From positions 4,203,501 to 4,267,500 of the forward strand of contig NZ_OY761553.1 of assembly GCF_963664735.1 (NCBI RefSeq): DNA of 64,000 bases, read 5' to 3'. Positions 1 through 8,461 of this stretch are shown in pieces (within the stretch, counting starts at the first letter, position 1; each line of letters opens with the position of its first letter). The DNA comes from an uncultured Cohaesibacter sp. (GTDB lineage: Bacteria > Pseudomonadota > Alphaproteobacteria > Rhizobiales > Cohaesibacteraceae). Below the pieces are notes generated by a model. That model saw nothing but the letters and a program-made list of their open reading frames with translations. It was not told the DNA's origin and did not search any database. Both the position numbers and the translations under genes were made by a program.

Positions 1-1
1 C

Positions 2-157
2 AATCTTTCCAGCGTCGATCAGAAGGGGGAGGAAATGGGGGCCTTGGCTGCAAAGGCCATTCTGTCGCGCATCGAGGGGCGACAGGAGGCTGAGCATCAC
101 ATCGTGCCGCCAGAGTTGATGCTACGCAAAAGCTCGGGGCTCTGGACTGGGCAATGA
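2..157 (+). CDS. LacI-family transcriptional regulator, C-terminal fragment (gene starts before the window)
   Basis: An open frame runs from base 2 to a TGA at 155-157. It reads as the last 51 residues of a LacI/GalR-type sugar-responsive repressor. The segment has the usual C-terminal signature of this family: S-S-V-D-Q followed by an E-M-G-A-L-A helix, then a PPELMLRKSS strand near the end. The DNA-binding head and most of the sugar-binding domain lie outside the window. The GH3 beta-glucosidase follows 72 bases later on the same strand, so this protein may control it. That link is inference. Confidence 0.7.
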   Translation, partial: NLSSVDQKGEEMGALAAKAILSRIEGRQEAEHHIVPPELMLRKSSGLWTGQ

Positions 158-229
158 AAGCCGTCCGGACGGGCTGGCTGCTGCTTGAATAGAGTTGGTG
201 AATAGACAATCTGAACTGGAACACATCAC

Positions 230-2743
230 ATGGCTTTAAATGAGCACAAGACGGCGGATGCCGAAATAGAGCGATTGCTGGATGAGCTGACTTTGGAAGA
301 GCAGATTTCCCTGCTGTCTGGTGAAGATGGCTGGTCCTTGCCCGCCGTCGAACGTCTCGGAATCGGCAAGTTGCGGGTGACGGACGGCCCAAACGGAGCG
401 CGTGGCAACAGCGCGCCGCAGAATGGCAAGCCATCCGCAGCCTTCCCGGTCGGGATCAGTATCGGCTCTTCCTGGAACCCAGGGCTTGCCGAGGAAATCG
501 GCGCGGCAATCGCTCAGGAAGTCAAAACCAAGGGTGCCCATGTTCTCCTTGCGCCAACGGTCAACATTCAGCGTTCCGTCACCAATGGCCGCAATTTCGA
601 ATGCTATTCGGAAGACCCCGAACTGACCGCAACGCTGGCTGTCGGCTATGTCAAAGGTGCTCAGGGCGAGGGGGTGGCGACAACCATCAAGCATTTTGCG
701 GGCAATGAGTCCGAGTTTCAGCGGACCACCATCAGTTCGGTTATCGACGAACGCTCTTTGCGGGAAATCTATCTGCGTCCGTTCGAGGACGCCGTCAAGG
801 AGGCCCACACATGGGGCATCATGACCTCGTACAATCGCCTCAACGGAACATACACCTCGGAACATGGCTGGCTACTGAGTGATGTGTTGCGGCAGGACTG
901 GGGCTATGACGGCGCGGTCGTCTCCGACTGGTACGGTTCTCACAGCACGGCAGCGACCATCAATGCCGGGCTTGATATCGAAATGCCTGGCCCGAGCCGG
1001 GATCGCGGTGCAAAGCTCGTGTCTGCCGTCCAGGCGGGCGAGGTGTCCGAGGAAACCATCCGTGAGCGGACACGCGCCGTTCTTTTGCTGATGCAGCGCT
1101 GTGGAGCCTTGTTCGATACCAAGCCTCTCATCGAGCGTTCGGAGGATCGCCCCGCGCATCGCGCCCTGATACGACGGGCTGCATCAGAAGGAGCGGTCCT
1201 GCTCAAGAATGAGAGAGAGTTGCTTCCTCTGGCCGACCACGGCCAGACAATCGCGGTCATCGGCCCGAACGCAAAGCACGCTCGCATCATGGGCGGCGGG
1301 TCTTCTCAGCTCATCCCGCACTATCAAGTATCGCCGTGGCAGGGTCTTGAAAACCGGATCGGTAGCGACCGGCTGCTGTTTGCGGATGGCTGCACCAATC
1401 ATCGTTGGGAACCGCTTTGGCGTAGCGACATCCGCGTCGATTTCTTTGACAATACAAGCTTCTCCGGCGATCCTGTTCACAGCGAGATGGTCCCCGAAGC
1501 AACGGCTTTCTGGGAACATGAATTTGCCGGGGGCAAGGTGGAGAAAGGCAATTTCTCAGCACGCCTTTCCGGCTGCTTCACAGCCGAGCGCGACGGCATA
1601 CACCGGTTTGGTCTTGCGACAGCCGGTTATGGCAAGATGTATTGCGACGGGCAGCTTGTGGCCAATGCATGGGACGGCTGGAAAGCGGGCAGAACCTTCT
1701 TCGAGGAAGGCTGCGATGAAGTGGTCGGTGAGGTGGAGCTGGTTGCAGGTCAGACCTATGACATTGTCGTGGAATTCAAGGCCAAGCAGAATATCCTGAT
1801 GAAAATCGCCGCGCTCAGGGCGGGCATCGGCTTTCCCATGGGGGACGAGGCCATCAGCGAAGCAGCAAGTCTTGCAGCAAAGGCGGATACGGCGGTCCTG
1901 TTCATTGGCCGCAACGGCGAGTGGGACACCGAAGGCAGCGATCTGGACGGCATAGCCCTGCCGGGACGACAGGATGAGCTGGTGCGGGCCGTAGCAAAAG
2001 CCAATCCGCGCACGATTGTTGTGTTGCAGACCGGCGGACCGGTGGAGATGCCATGGATTGACGACGTGCCGACCGTGCTTGAGGCTTGGTATCCGGGGCA
2101 GGAAGCAGGCAACGCCATTGCCGACATGCTGTTCGGCGATGTCGAGCCGTCTGGCCGACTGGCGCAGACCTTCCCGCGCAAATGGTCGGACAATCCGGCC
2201 TTCAGCAACGATCCTGCCATCTATCCTGGATTGGACGGTTCGGTCACCTATGGGGAAGGTCTAATGATCGGCAATCGCCATTATGAGGCTGCCGGACTCG
2301 TTCCGTTGTTCCCCTTCGGCCACGGGCTCAGCTACACGCAGTTTCAACTGTCTGACATGAAGGCCACTGCATCGGGAGATGGCGTGGAGGTGACCGTAAC
2401 AGTGAGCAACATCGGCTCAAGATCAGGGGCTGGCGTTGTTCAGATCTATGTACGAGGTCCATCGGGCAGTGACATCAAGGGGCAGCGCTATCTTAAGGCC
2501 TTTGTCAAGCAGACGCTGGCAAAGGGTGAGCAATGCACGCTTGTCTTCCACCTGCCTGCTCGTTCCTTTGCGTGGTTCGATACGGAGGCTGGAAACTGGC
2601 GCGTGCCTTCAGGCCGGTTCACCATCGAGGCAGGTCTGTCCGCTGCTGATATTCAGGGCGTCGCTGATTGCGAGATGGCGGAGCAGACCCTTTCCAACTC
2701 GTCTCCAACCCGCTTTACGGTGCAGAACATTCTAGCCGAATGA
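230..2743 (+). CDS. Glycoside hydrolase family 3 beta-glucosidase with inserted PA14 domain
   Basis: This 837-residue enzyme should hydrolyse terminal beta-D-glucosyl or related residues from oligosaccharides. The N-terminal half is a GH3 TIM barrel. It contains the KHFAGNE segment and the nucleophile motif V-V-S-D-W, with the catalytic Asp near residue 233. A PA14-like insert lies at about residues 390-540, within the second alpha/beta domain; in yeast and bacterial GH3 enzymes this domain shapes the substrate pocket. The C-terminus is a fibronectin-III-like domain beginning around FPFGHGLSYT. There is no signal peptide, so it should be cytoplasmic and act on imported oligosaccharides. The LacI fragment upstream suggests sugar induction. 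Exact substrate (gluco- or xylo-) cannot be told from sequence. Confidence 0.93.
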   Translation: MALNEHKTADAEIERLLDELTLEEQISLLSGEDGWSLPAVERLGIGKLRVTDGPNGARGNSAPQNGKPSAAFPVGISIGSSWNPGLAEEIGAAIAQEVKTKGAHVLLAPTVNIQRSVTNGRNFECYSEDPELTATLAVGYVKGAQGEGVATTIKHFAGNESEFQRTTISSVIDERSLREIYLRPFEDAVKEAHTWGIMTSYNRLNGTYTSEHGWLLSDVLRQDWGYDGAVVSDWYGSHSTAATINAGLDIEMPGPSRDRGAKLVSAVQAGEVSEETIRERTRAVLLLMQRCGALFDTKPLIERSEDRPAHRALIRRAASEGAVLLKNERELLPLADHGQTIAVIGPNAKHARIMGGGSSQLIPHYQVSPWQGLENRIGSDRLLFADGCTNHRWEPLWRSDIRVDFFDNTSFSGDPVHSEMVPEATAFWEHEFAGGKVEKGNFSARLSGCFTAERDGIHRFGLATAGYGKMYCDGQLVANAWDGWKAGRTFFEEGCDEVVGEVELVAGQTYDIVVEFKAKQNILMKIAALRAGIGFPMGDEAISEAASLAAKADTAVLFIGRNGEWDTEGSDLDGIALPGRQDELVRAVAKANPRTIVVLQTGGPVEMPWIDDVPTVLEAWYPGQEAGNAIADMLFGDVEPSGRLAQTFPRKWSDNPAFSNDPAIYPGLDGSVTYGEGLMIGNRHYEAAGLVPLFPFGHGLSYTQFQLSDMKATASGDGVEVTVTVSNIGSRSGAGVVQIYVRGPSGSDIKGQRYLKAFVKQTLAKGEQCTLVFHLPARSFAWFDTEAGNWRVPSGRFTIEAGLSAADIQGVADCEMAEQTLSNSSPTRFTVQNILAE

Positions 2744-2767
2744 GCGCAAAAAATAGCATAACACATA

Positions 2768-2803
2768 GACCCGCCCACATGCAGAGCATGGGCGGGTCTT
2801 TTG
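2768..2803 (+). terminator. Rho-independent terminator after the GH3 gene
   Basis: GACCCGCCCA (2768-2777) pairs with TGGGCGGGTC (2789-2798), a 10-bp GC-rich stem. The loop is 11 nt and a T run follows. It lies 24 bases after the GH3 stop and before the convergent oxidoreductase gene. Confidence 0.85.
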
Positions 2804-2831
2804 CAAGAGGCGAGAGAAGGCGCTCGCGCAC

Positions 2832-3869
2832 TCAAAGGTGCCCAGTGCCTGCTATGTCAATGACCACCTTGCCTTTGGCGTGGCCCTTTTCGAGATAGGC
2901 CATGGCCTCGTTGACCTCGGAGAAGGGAAAGACCCTGTCGATGACAGGACGGAGTTTCTTTGCCTCCACGAGGCTGGCGATGGTTGCAAGTTGCCCACCA
3001 TCGGCGTGCATGAACAGGAAGTGATAATGGATGCCCTTTGCCGTTGCCTTGCGCCGGATGTCGCGACTAAGGAAACGGAAAACCAGCCCCAGCAGAGGGC
3101 CGAGCTTGTGGCTTTTCGCAAATTCCGGCGTTGGTGGTCCTGAAAGCGAGATCAGCTTTCCGCCGGGTTTCAAGACAGACAGCGACCTCGTCAGTGTCAC
3201 AGTGTCCTGCCCGCAAAGAACCAGATCGAAACCGGCTAGAATTTCATCAAATGCTTCCGTGCGATAATCGATGATCTGGTCGGCGCCGAGATCCGCCAGC
3301 ATGCTGGCATTTTGCGCACTGGCCGTTGTGGCAACATGAGCGCCCAGATGCTTTGCCAGCTGGATTGCCATCACACCCACACCACCGCTGCCAGCATGGA
3401 CAAGCACTTTCTGTCCGGGTTTGATCTGACCCAGCTCGACAAGAGCCTGCCAGGCCGTGAGGCTGACAAGTGGCAAGGCGGCCGCCTCGGTCATGGTCAG
3501 ATCGGCTGGCATATGGGCAAGGTCCGATGCGTCCACGGTGATCTGTTCGGCCAATGTGCCGATGCGTCCGTCACGGGGGCGGGCAAAGACCCTATCTCCC
3601 GCCTTGAAGCCGCTGACCCCATCTGCGACGGCTTCAACGACGCCCGCCAGATCGTGACCGAGCACAAAGGGCGGCTTGTAGGGCAGGATCGCCTTGAACG
3701 CACCGTCGCGGATTCTCAGGTCCAGCGGATTGAGAGCAGATGCGTGGATGTTCACCAGAACGTCCCCCGACGCAAGCGCCGGGGGTGTTTTTGCTTTTGG
3801 CACGGCAGGCCCGTCGTTCAGACGCAGTGTCTGCCCCTTGCCATATTTGTCCAATATCCAGCTTTTCAT
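2832..3869 (-). CDS. MDR-family NADP-dependent alcohol dehydrogenase / quinone oxidoreductase-like protein
   Basis: This 345-residue medium-chain dehydrogenase/reductase is of the zinc-independent quinone-oxidoreductase type. Visible features are a GroES-like N-terminal half (ALNPLDLRIRDG, PFVLGHDLAGVVEAV) and a Rossmann half with the nucleotide-binding stretch VLVHAGSGGVGVMAIQLAK. The catalytic-zinc cysteine ligands are absent, as in QOR-like reductases. I chose the Met at 3869 because the N-terminus MKSWILDKYG is typical. The open frame runs further upstream, but only over the Old Yellow Enzyme gene. That gene ends 4 bases away, so the two are cotranscribed. The likely role is reduction of quinones or alpha,beta-unsaturated carbonyls together with the neighbouring OYE and SDR. 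Confidence 0.88.
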   Translation of the reverse strand: MKSWILDKYGKGQTLRLNDGPAVPKAKTPPALASGDVLVNIHASALNPLDLRIRDGAFKAILPYKPPFVLGHDLAGVVEAVADGVSGFKAGDRVFARPRDGRIGTLAEQITVDASDLAHMPADLTMTEAAALPLVSLTAWQALVELGQIKPGQKVLVHAGSGGVGVMAIQLAKHLGAHVATTASAQNASMLADLGADQIIDYRTEAFDEILAGFDLVLCGQDTVTLTRSLSVLKPGGKLISLSGPPTPEFAKSHKLGPLLGLVFRFLSRDIRRKATAKGIHYHFLFMHADGGQLATIASLVEAKKLRPVIDRVFPFSEVNEAMAYLEKGHAKGKVVIDIAGTGHL

Positions 3870-3873
3870 GGTC

Positions 3874-4956
3874 TCATCCGTCAGCCAAAAGGGTCGGATA
3901 ATCCGTATAGCCTTTTTCGCCTCCCCCATAGAGGGTTGCCTGATCAAGATCGGCCAGAGCCGCACCTGATTTGAGGCGGGCGACCAGATCCGGATTGGCA
4001 ATGAAAGGACGACCGAAAGCCACAAGGTCAGCCTTGTTTGCTTCCAGAGCCTTTTCCGCCAGCGCGAGATCATAACCGTTGTTGGCAATATAGGTGCCAT
4101 TGAAACGGGAGCGCAGCGCCTCGAAATCGAACGACGCATTGTCGCGAGGGCCGCCGGTTGCTCCTTCAATCACATGCAGATAGGCAAGCTTCAGGCCGTC
4201 CAGCTGCTCGGTGATATAGTTGAACAGCGGCTGCGGATTGCTGTCGGAGACGCCATTGGCTGGTGAGACCGGCGACAGGCGAATACCCGTGCGTCCTGCC
4301 CCGATTTCATCCACGACGGCCTTTGTGACTTCAAGCATCAGACGGGCGCGGTTTTCAATGCTGCCGCCATAGGCATCGGTGCGGTGGTTCGCTCCGTCCT
4401 TGGCAAACTGGTCAAGCAGATAGCCATTGGCGCCGTGTACTTCGACGCCGTCAAACCCTGCTTCAATGGCATTGCGGGCTGTGCTGCGGAAACTCTCGAT
4501 GACGTCAGGAATTTCGGAAAGCTCCAGGGCGTGCGGCTCTGACGTCGGCACGAAGCTGTTGTTTACGAAGGTCATCGTCTCGGCCCTGATGGCAGACGGC
4601 GCGACGGGAGCCTTGCCACCCAGCAAATCGGAATGGCTTACGCGGCCAACATGCCAAAGCTGCACGACGATCTTGCCGCCTGCTGCATGAACAGCGTCAG
4701 TCACCTTGCGCCAACCGGCAATCTGCTCGGGCGTGTAGAGGCCCGGCGTATCCTGATAGCCTTGCGCCATCTCAGACACCTGCGTTGCTTCGGTGATGAT
4801 CAGGCCCGCGGTGGCCCGCTGGCTGTAGTAACGAGCAGCATGCGGACTGGGCACCAGACCTTCTGCCGCACGACTGCGGGTAAGAGGCGCCATGACAACG
4901 CGGTTGGAAAGGCTGATATCGCCCAGAGAATAGGATTCAAAAAGCTTGCTCGTCAT
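3874..4956 (-). CDS. Old Yellow Enzyme family alkene reductase (NemA-like)
   Basis: This is a 360-residue FMN-dependent ene-reductase, close to the usual NemA length. It shows the family N-terminus L-S-N-R-V-V-M-A-P-L-T-R and the substrate-binding H-V-G-R-V-S-H segment. The barrel segment F-D-G-V-E-V-H-G-A-N-G-Y-L-L-D-Q-F is also present. Such enzymes use NAD(P)H to reduce electrophilic alkenes, nitro compounds and quinones, usually as detoxification. The ATG overlaps the stop of the SDR gene by 4 bases (ATGA), and the MDR gene follows 4 bases after its stop, so all three form one transcript. A divergent TetR gene resembles the nemR-nemA arrangement known from enterobacteria. Confidence 0.92.
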   Translation of the reverse strand: MTSKLFESYSLGDISLSNRVVMAPLTRSRAAEGLVPSPHAARYYSQRATAGLIITEATQVSEMAQGYQDTPGLYTPEQIAGWRKVTDAVHAAGGKIVVQLWHVGRVSHSDLLGGKAPVAPSAIRAETMTFVNNSFVPTSEPHALELSEIPDVIESFRSTARNAIEAGFDGVEVHGANGYLLDQFAKDGANHRTDAYGGSIENRARLMLEVTKAVVDEIGAGRTGIRLSPVSPANGVSDSNPQPLFNYITEQLDGLKLAYLHVIEGATGGPRDNASFDFEALRSRFNGTYIANNGYDLALAEKALEANKADLVAFGRPFIANPDLVARLKSGAALADLDQATLYGGGEKGYTDYPTLLADG

Positions 4957-5753
4957 TGGTGGGTTCCTTTCGAGACGTTATAACGGGGCGCAGGCTCGGT
5001 TCCTGCAAAATCGGGAAGCATGGCTTGTCGGGCCGCCTGATAGGCGTCCCATTTGGCGTTGTCGACAAGGGGAGGAATCGTGATCAGTTCACCCTGAGCA
5101 AGCCCGGAAAGTGCGGCATCCACGAGGTCGTCAACTTTCATCATGGGGGGCAAATTGGACACATCAGCACCTGCCCGCCCCCAAAGCTCTGTTCCTGTGG
5201 CCGCGGGTAGAACGGCCTGAACGCGAACGCCCAGAGGCCCCAGTTCTGCTTGCAGGCCCTGGCTCAAGAATAGCACGAAGGCCTTTGTCGCTCCATAGAC
5301 CGCCATGTGCAATTCCGGAGCCAAGCCCACCACAGAAGCGATATTGATGATTGTTCCGTTGCCCTGTTTTGCAAAGCGCCCGGCAACTGCATTGGCCAGA
5401 CGCGTCACTGCCGTTACATTGAGCGAAATGAGACGGGAAATGTCGTCTGGTTGGAAAGACGCGAAGTCGTTTGCAACACTAGCGCCTGCATTGTTGATGA
5501 GCGTCGAGATTACGGCGTCTTCTCGCAATTTGGCCTCGATGGCAACAAGATCTGCCTCGTTGGTCAGATCTGCGGCAAGGACTTCGACCTTCACGTTGGT
5601 CTCGGCGCGCAGCTTTGCGGCATTGTCTTCCAGTCGCTCTTTATTTCGCGCAACAAGAACAAGATCGTGGCCGCGTCTGGCCAGTCGATCAGCATAGACA
5701 GCGCCAATGCCGGTAGATGCTCCGGTAATGAGCGTTTTAGGAGTGGTTGTCAC
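4953..5753 (-). CDS. Short-chain dehydrogenase/reductase (SDR), classical type
   Basis: This 266-residue Rossmann-fold oxidoreductase has the glycine-rich cofactor motif T-G-A-S-T-G-I-G near residue 11 and N-N-A-G around residue 89. The catalytic Ser is in the NIASVVG strand and the Y-x-x-x-K pair is in VYGATKAF. It starts with GTG at 5753, preceded on the minus strand by a GGAGA ribosome-binding site. It is the first gene of the SDR-OYE-MDR transcript and diverges from the TetR gene. The substrate is unknown; a short-chain carbonyl produced or detoxified with the OYE is plausible. Confidence 0.9.
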   Translation of the reverse strand: MTTTPKTLITGASTGIGAVYADRLARRGHDLVLVARNKERLEDNAAKLRAETNVKVEVLAADLTNEADLVAIEAKLREDAVISTLINNAGASVANDFASFQPDDISRLISLNVTAVTRLANAVAGRFAKQGNGTIINIASVVGLAPELHMAVYGATKAFVLFLSQGLQAELGPLGVRVQAVLPAATGTELWGRAGADVSNLPPMMKVDDLVDAALSGLAQGELITIPPLVDNAKWDAYQAARQAMLPDFAGTEPAPRYNVSKGTHQ

Positions 5754-5789
5754 ATCGGTCTCCAGAGAGTAAGGTCACTTTAAATGATG

Positions 5790-5821
5790 ATAATCATGAT
5801 TATATAGATGATGTCCATCAT
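5790..5821. promoter_or_regulatory. Two adjacent dyads between the SDR operon and tetR, candidate TetR operators
   Basis: The 104-base divergent intergenic region holds a perfect 14-bp palindrome, ATAATCATGATTAT (5790-5803). Four bases later comes a 6-2-6 dyad, ATGATG-TC-CATCAT (5808-5821). TetR-family proteins usually bind such dyads between themselves and the divergent target operon. Binding by this TetR is inference. Confidence 0.6.
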
Positions 5822-5857
5822 GAAAAAATCAAGAGCGCCTGCAAAGGAAAAACAGAA

Positions 5858-6415
5858 ATGCGAGTCTCTCGAGAAAAAATGGCAGAAAACCGCCAACGCA
5901 TCCTCACCGAAGCGGCAAGGTTGTTTCGGGAAAAGGGCGTTGATGCAGTTTCCGTTGCCGAGGTGATGAAGGCCGCAGGCCTGACACATGGCGGGTTTTA
6001 TGGCCATTTTCAGTCGAAGGACGAACTTGTCTGCAAAACGATGGAGCAAATGACGGATCATGAGGAGGCATATCCTTCCTTTGATGCCTTTGCCAAGCAC
6101 TATCTCTCTTGCGATCACAGAGACAATGCAGGCGAAGGATGCGCCACGGCCGCGCTTGGGCTGGAATTCCGTCATCAATCTGAAGAGGCGCGCGCGGAAC
6201 TGACCCGCGTCATTGAAGCGCAGATCACCCGTCTGACCGATGCCCTTGCCAAGGAAAAGGGCGAGGAGGCAAACCTCGACCAGCTGCGGCGCGAGGCCAT
6301 TGGCACATGGTCAGCGATGGTCGGCGCCATGATGATGGCACGTGCGGTCAATGACCCCGGTCTTTCGCAAGAAATACTGGAAACAACGCGCGATTGGGTT
6401 CTTCACGGGGAATAA
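5858..6415 (+). CDS. TetR/AcrR-family transcriptional regulator (NemR-like)
   Basis: This 185-residue repressor has an N-terminal HTH: R-x-R-I-L-T-E-A-A-R-L-F, then a recognition helix around L-T-H-G-G-F-Y-G-H-F. The C-terminal ligand-binding domain contains G-E-G-C-A-T-A-A-L, with cysteines that could sense electrophiles. I chose the ATG at 5858, with AGGAAA upstream, over the longer frame starting at 5747. The longer start would overlap the SDR start codon and run through the operator dyads. It diverges from the SDR-OYE-MDR operon and probably represses it. A broken near-copy of its C-terminal half lies at 14199-14543. Confidence 0.9.
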   Translation: MRVSREKMAENRQRILTEAARLFREKGVDAVSVAEVMKAAGLTHGGFYGHFQSKDELVCKTMEQMTDHEEAYPSFDAFAKHYLSCDHRDNAGEGCATAALGLEFRHQSEEARAELTRVIEAQITRLTDALAKEKGEEANLDQLRREAIGTWSAMVGAMMMARAVNDPGLSQEILETTRDWVLHGE

Positions 6416-6506
6416 TTGAGAGGAAGCCTCGCAGTAACCGTAAGATTGTTGCCCAATTGATTCGCTCTTCTGTCATCTGGCTCCAAAAGAATATGTTTCT
6501 GTCCCT

Positions 6507-6593
6507 GATAGGGGGCTATTCACCATAGTCGATACTTCCATGGCCTATCGCGAAAAAGACCGCGCCGAAGGCAAGGTGGTTATTGAAATTTGA
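6507..6593 (+). pseudogene. C-terminal remnant of an MDR oxidoreductase
   Basis: Read from 6507 to the TGA at 6591-6593, this stretch gives a tail ending M-A-Y-R-E-K-D-R-A-E-G-K-V-V-I-E-I. It closely parallels the C-terminus of the intact MDR gene at 2832-3869 (M-A-Y-L-E-K-G-H-A-K-G-K-V-V-I-D-I). No start or upstream body is present, so I read it as a leftover of a deleted oxidoreductase gene. Confidence 0.6.
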
Positions 6594-6650
6594 TGACCTA
6601 GCAAATTGAGCGGAAGAGTAAATTCATCAGAATTGCCTCTCCCAAAATCG

Positions 6651-6689
6651 GATGAGGTGGAATAACCTGTATTTGGTATCCACCTCATC
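6651..6689. terminator. Inverted repeat between convergent tetR and ABC operon
   Basis: GATGAGGTGGA (6651-6661) and TCCACCTCATC (6679-6689) form an 11-bp perfect stem around a loop that could pair further (AACC with GGT). It lies between the ends of two convergent transcription units. There is no clear T tract, so it may act as a bidirectional terminator or merely protect mRNA ends. Confidence 0.5.
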
Positions 6690-6725
6690 TCATTTGAATA
6701 CTGAATGATACAAGTCTATCGCCAA

Positions 6726-7553
6726 CTAACCCTTTACCGCACCTCCGGTGAGGCCTGCGACGATATAGCGTTGTGCAGCAAAGAAAAAGACCACTGCCGG
6801 AATAAGAGTAAGGGTGACAAAGGCGAGGATGCGGTTCCATTCGACCACATATTGCCCTCTATATTGCATCATCCCCAACGTCCAGGGGGAAAGCTCGTCC
6901 GAGTTGATGATCACCAGTGGCAGCAGATAATTATTCCAACTGGTGACGAAGACAAATACTGCGACGGTCCCCAGAATTGGCGTGGAAAGCGGCAGAGTGA
7001 AGCGAAAGAAAAATCTTATATATCCGCACCCATCAATACGGGCCGCTTCGAACAGCTCTCCGGGCAATTGATCGAAGAAGGTCTTGAAAAGAAGTGTCGA
7101 GAAGCCAAGACCAAAAGCGACTTGCGGCAGGATGACGCCCCAGGGAGTATCTAGCAAGCCGACATTCCGCACCGTGATGAAAAGCGGGACGATGGCTGCT
7201 GCGAAGGGAAACATCATGCCCAGCAAGAGATATGACATCAAAAAGCGCGAGCCGAAAAAACGGATTTGCGAGAAAACATAGGCCGCCATGCCTCCGGTCA
7301 GCAGCGTGAAAAAGACCGTCGTCAGGGAGATGAAAAGCGAGTTCCACAAATAGTGCCAGAAGCTGGAAGAGGCGAGAACCGTGCCGTAAAACTCGGAGCG
7401 CCAGACCTCAGGAAGCGAGAAAGGAGAAACGCGCAGTTCACCCGAGGTTTTAAAACCGCCGAGAACCGTCGCCAAAAGAGGGAGAAGTATCATGGCTGCA
7501 ACAAATAACAGCGCGGCTATTCGCAGGATATTACCCATGGAAAAGCGTTTCAT
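6726..7553 (-). CDS. Carbohydrate ABC transporter permease (MalG-like, CUT1 family)
   Basis: This 275-residue integral inner-membrane protein has about six hydrophobic segments. The binding-protein-dependent transport signature is around E-A-A-R-I-D-G-C-G-Y-I-R-F, the EAA loop that docks on the ATPase. The start at 7553 (MKRFSMGN) is chosen because it overlaps the previous permease stop by 4 bases (ATGA). It is the last gene of the operon and forms the membrane channel with the gene at 7550-8461. Substrate is inferred as an oligosaccharide from the linked GH43 enzyme. Confidence 0.92.
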   Translation of the reverse strand: MKRFSMGNILRIAALLFVAAMILLPLLATVLGGFKTSGELRVSPFSLPEVWRSEFYGTVLASSSFWHYLWNSLFISLTTVFFTLLTGGMAAYVFSQIRFFGSRFLMSYLLLGMMFPFAAAIVPLFITVRNVGLLDTPWGVILPQVAFGLGFSTLLFKTFFDQLPGELFEAARIDGCGYIRFFFRFTLPLSTPILGTVAVFVFVTSWNNYLLPLVIINSDELSPWTLGMMQYRGQYVVEWNRILAFVTLTLIPAVVFFFAAQRYIVAGLTGGAVKG

Positions 7554-8461
7554 CTTGTGCCCTCCTTCATGAAAATATTGCGGTAAGAAACAGCGAGCAC
7601 CACACACAAGGCGAAAAGGATCAGCCCGACTGCGCTACCAAATCCGACATTCAGTCGCCGTAGCCCGAATTGATAGAGATAGGTTACGATTGTATGGGTT
7701 GAGTTAGACGGCCCACCATTCGTAAGCGGAATAATCAGATCAAAGAGTTGCAGCGAACCGATCAGGGCAAAAAAGCCGGATACGGCAATCGCCGGTTTCA
7801 GCATTGGAATCTTGACATATCGCGCAATCTGAACCGGCTTTGCTCCGTCAATTCGTGCCGCTTCGACAACATCGTCCGGAATACCCTGCAGGGCTGCAAT
7901 GAATATCATCATGTGAAAGCCGAAAAACTTCCAGACGATCACGAACAGCACCACAGGCATGGCCCAGGTCCGGTCCGAGAGTGGGAAGGCTGGGTTCATT
8001 CCCAGCCAGCTCGTGGCCATTGCCGTCACACCATAATCACCATCAAAGACAAAGCTCCAGATCAACCCTGTTGCGACCTCGGCCAGAATATAGGGGAGAA
8101 AAAAGATCAATCGAAAGACCGTGTTTGACCAGGTCTTACGATAAATCATCAAGGCAAGAGCCATAGCCAGTGGCATTTGGACAAAGGCCGATATGCAAAC
8201 GATTTTGATCGTGTTCCAAAGCGCCTGATGGAAGACGGAATGCCCTGCAGCAAGCTGGAAATTCTTCAAGCCAACCCAATTCTGGGCCTCACCGTAACCG
8301 GACCAATTGTAACCGGAATAGCTGCCTGCATTGATGAGCGGTATGGTTACGAATAGCGTGAACAGCAAAATGGCAGGAGGGACAAACAAGAGAATTGCAG
8401 CCAGCTTCCCCTTGTGCCTCATCCTTTGTCTGGCCATCGAAGAGGGAGCAATGTCATTCAT
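7550..8461 (-). CDS. Carbohydrate ABC transporter permease (MalF-like, CUT1 family)
   Basis: This 303-residue membrane permease has an N-terminal cytoplasmic stretch, a first membrane span (AAILLFVPPAILLFTLFV) and an EAA loop around V-V-E-A-A-R-I-D-G-A-K-P-V-Q-I-A-R. It overlaps the ATPase gene by 8 bases and the second permease gene by 4 bases, so the three are translationally coupled. It pairs with the MalG-like subunit as a heterodimeric sugar channel. Confidence 0.92.
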   Translation of the reverse strand: MNDIAPSSMARQRMRHKGKLAAILLFVPPAILLFTLFVTIPLINAGSYSGYNWSGYGEAQNWVGLKNFQLAAGHSVFHQALWNTIKIVCISAFVQMPLAMALALMIYRKTWSNTVFRLIFFLPYILAEVATGLIWSFVFDGDYGVTAMATSWLGMNPAFPLSDRTWAMPVVLFVIVWKFFGFHMMIFIAALQGIPDDVVEAARIDGAKPVQIARYVKIPMLKPAIAVSGFFALIGSLQLFDLIIPLTNGGPSNSTHTIVTYLYQFGLRRLNVGFGSAVGLILFALCVVLAVSYRNIFMKEGTR

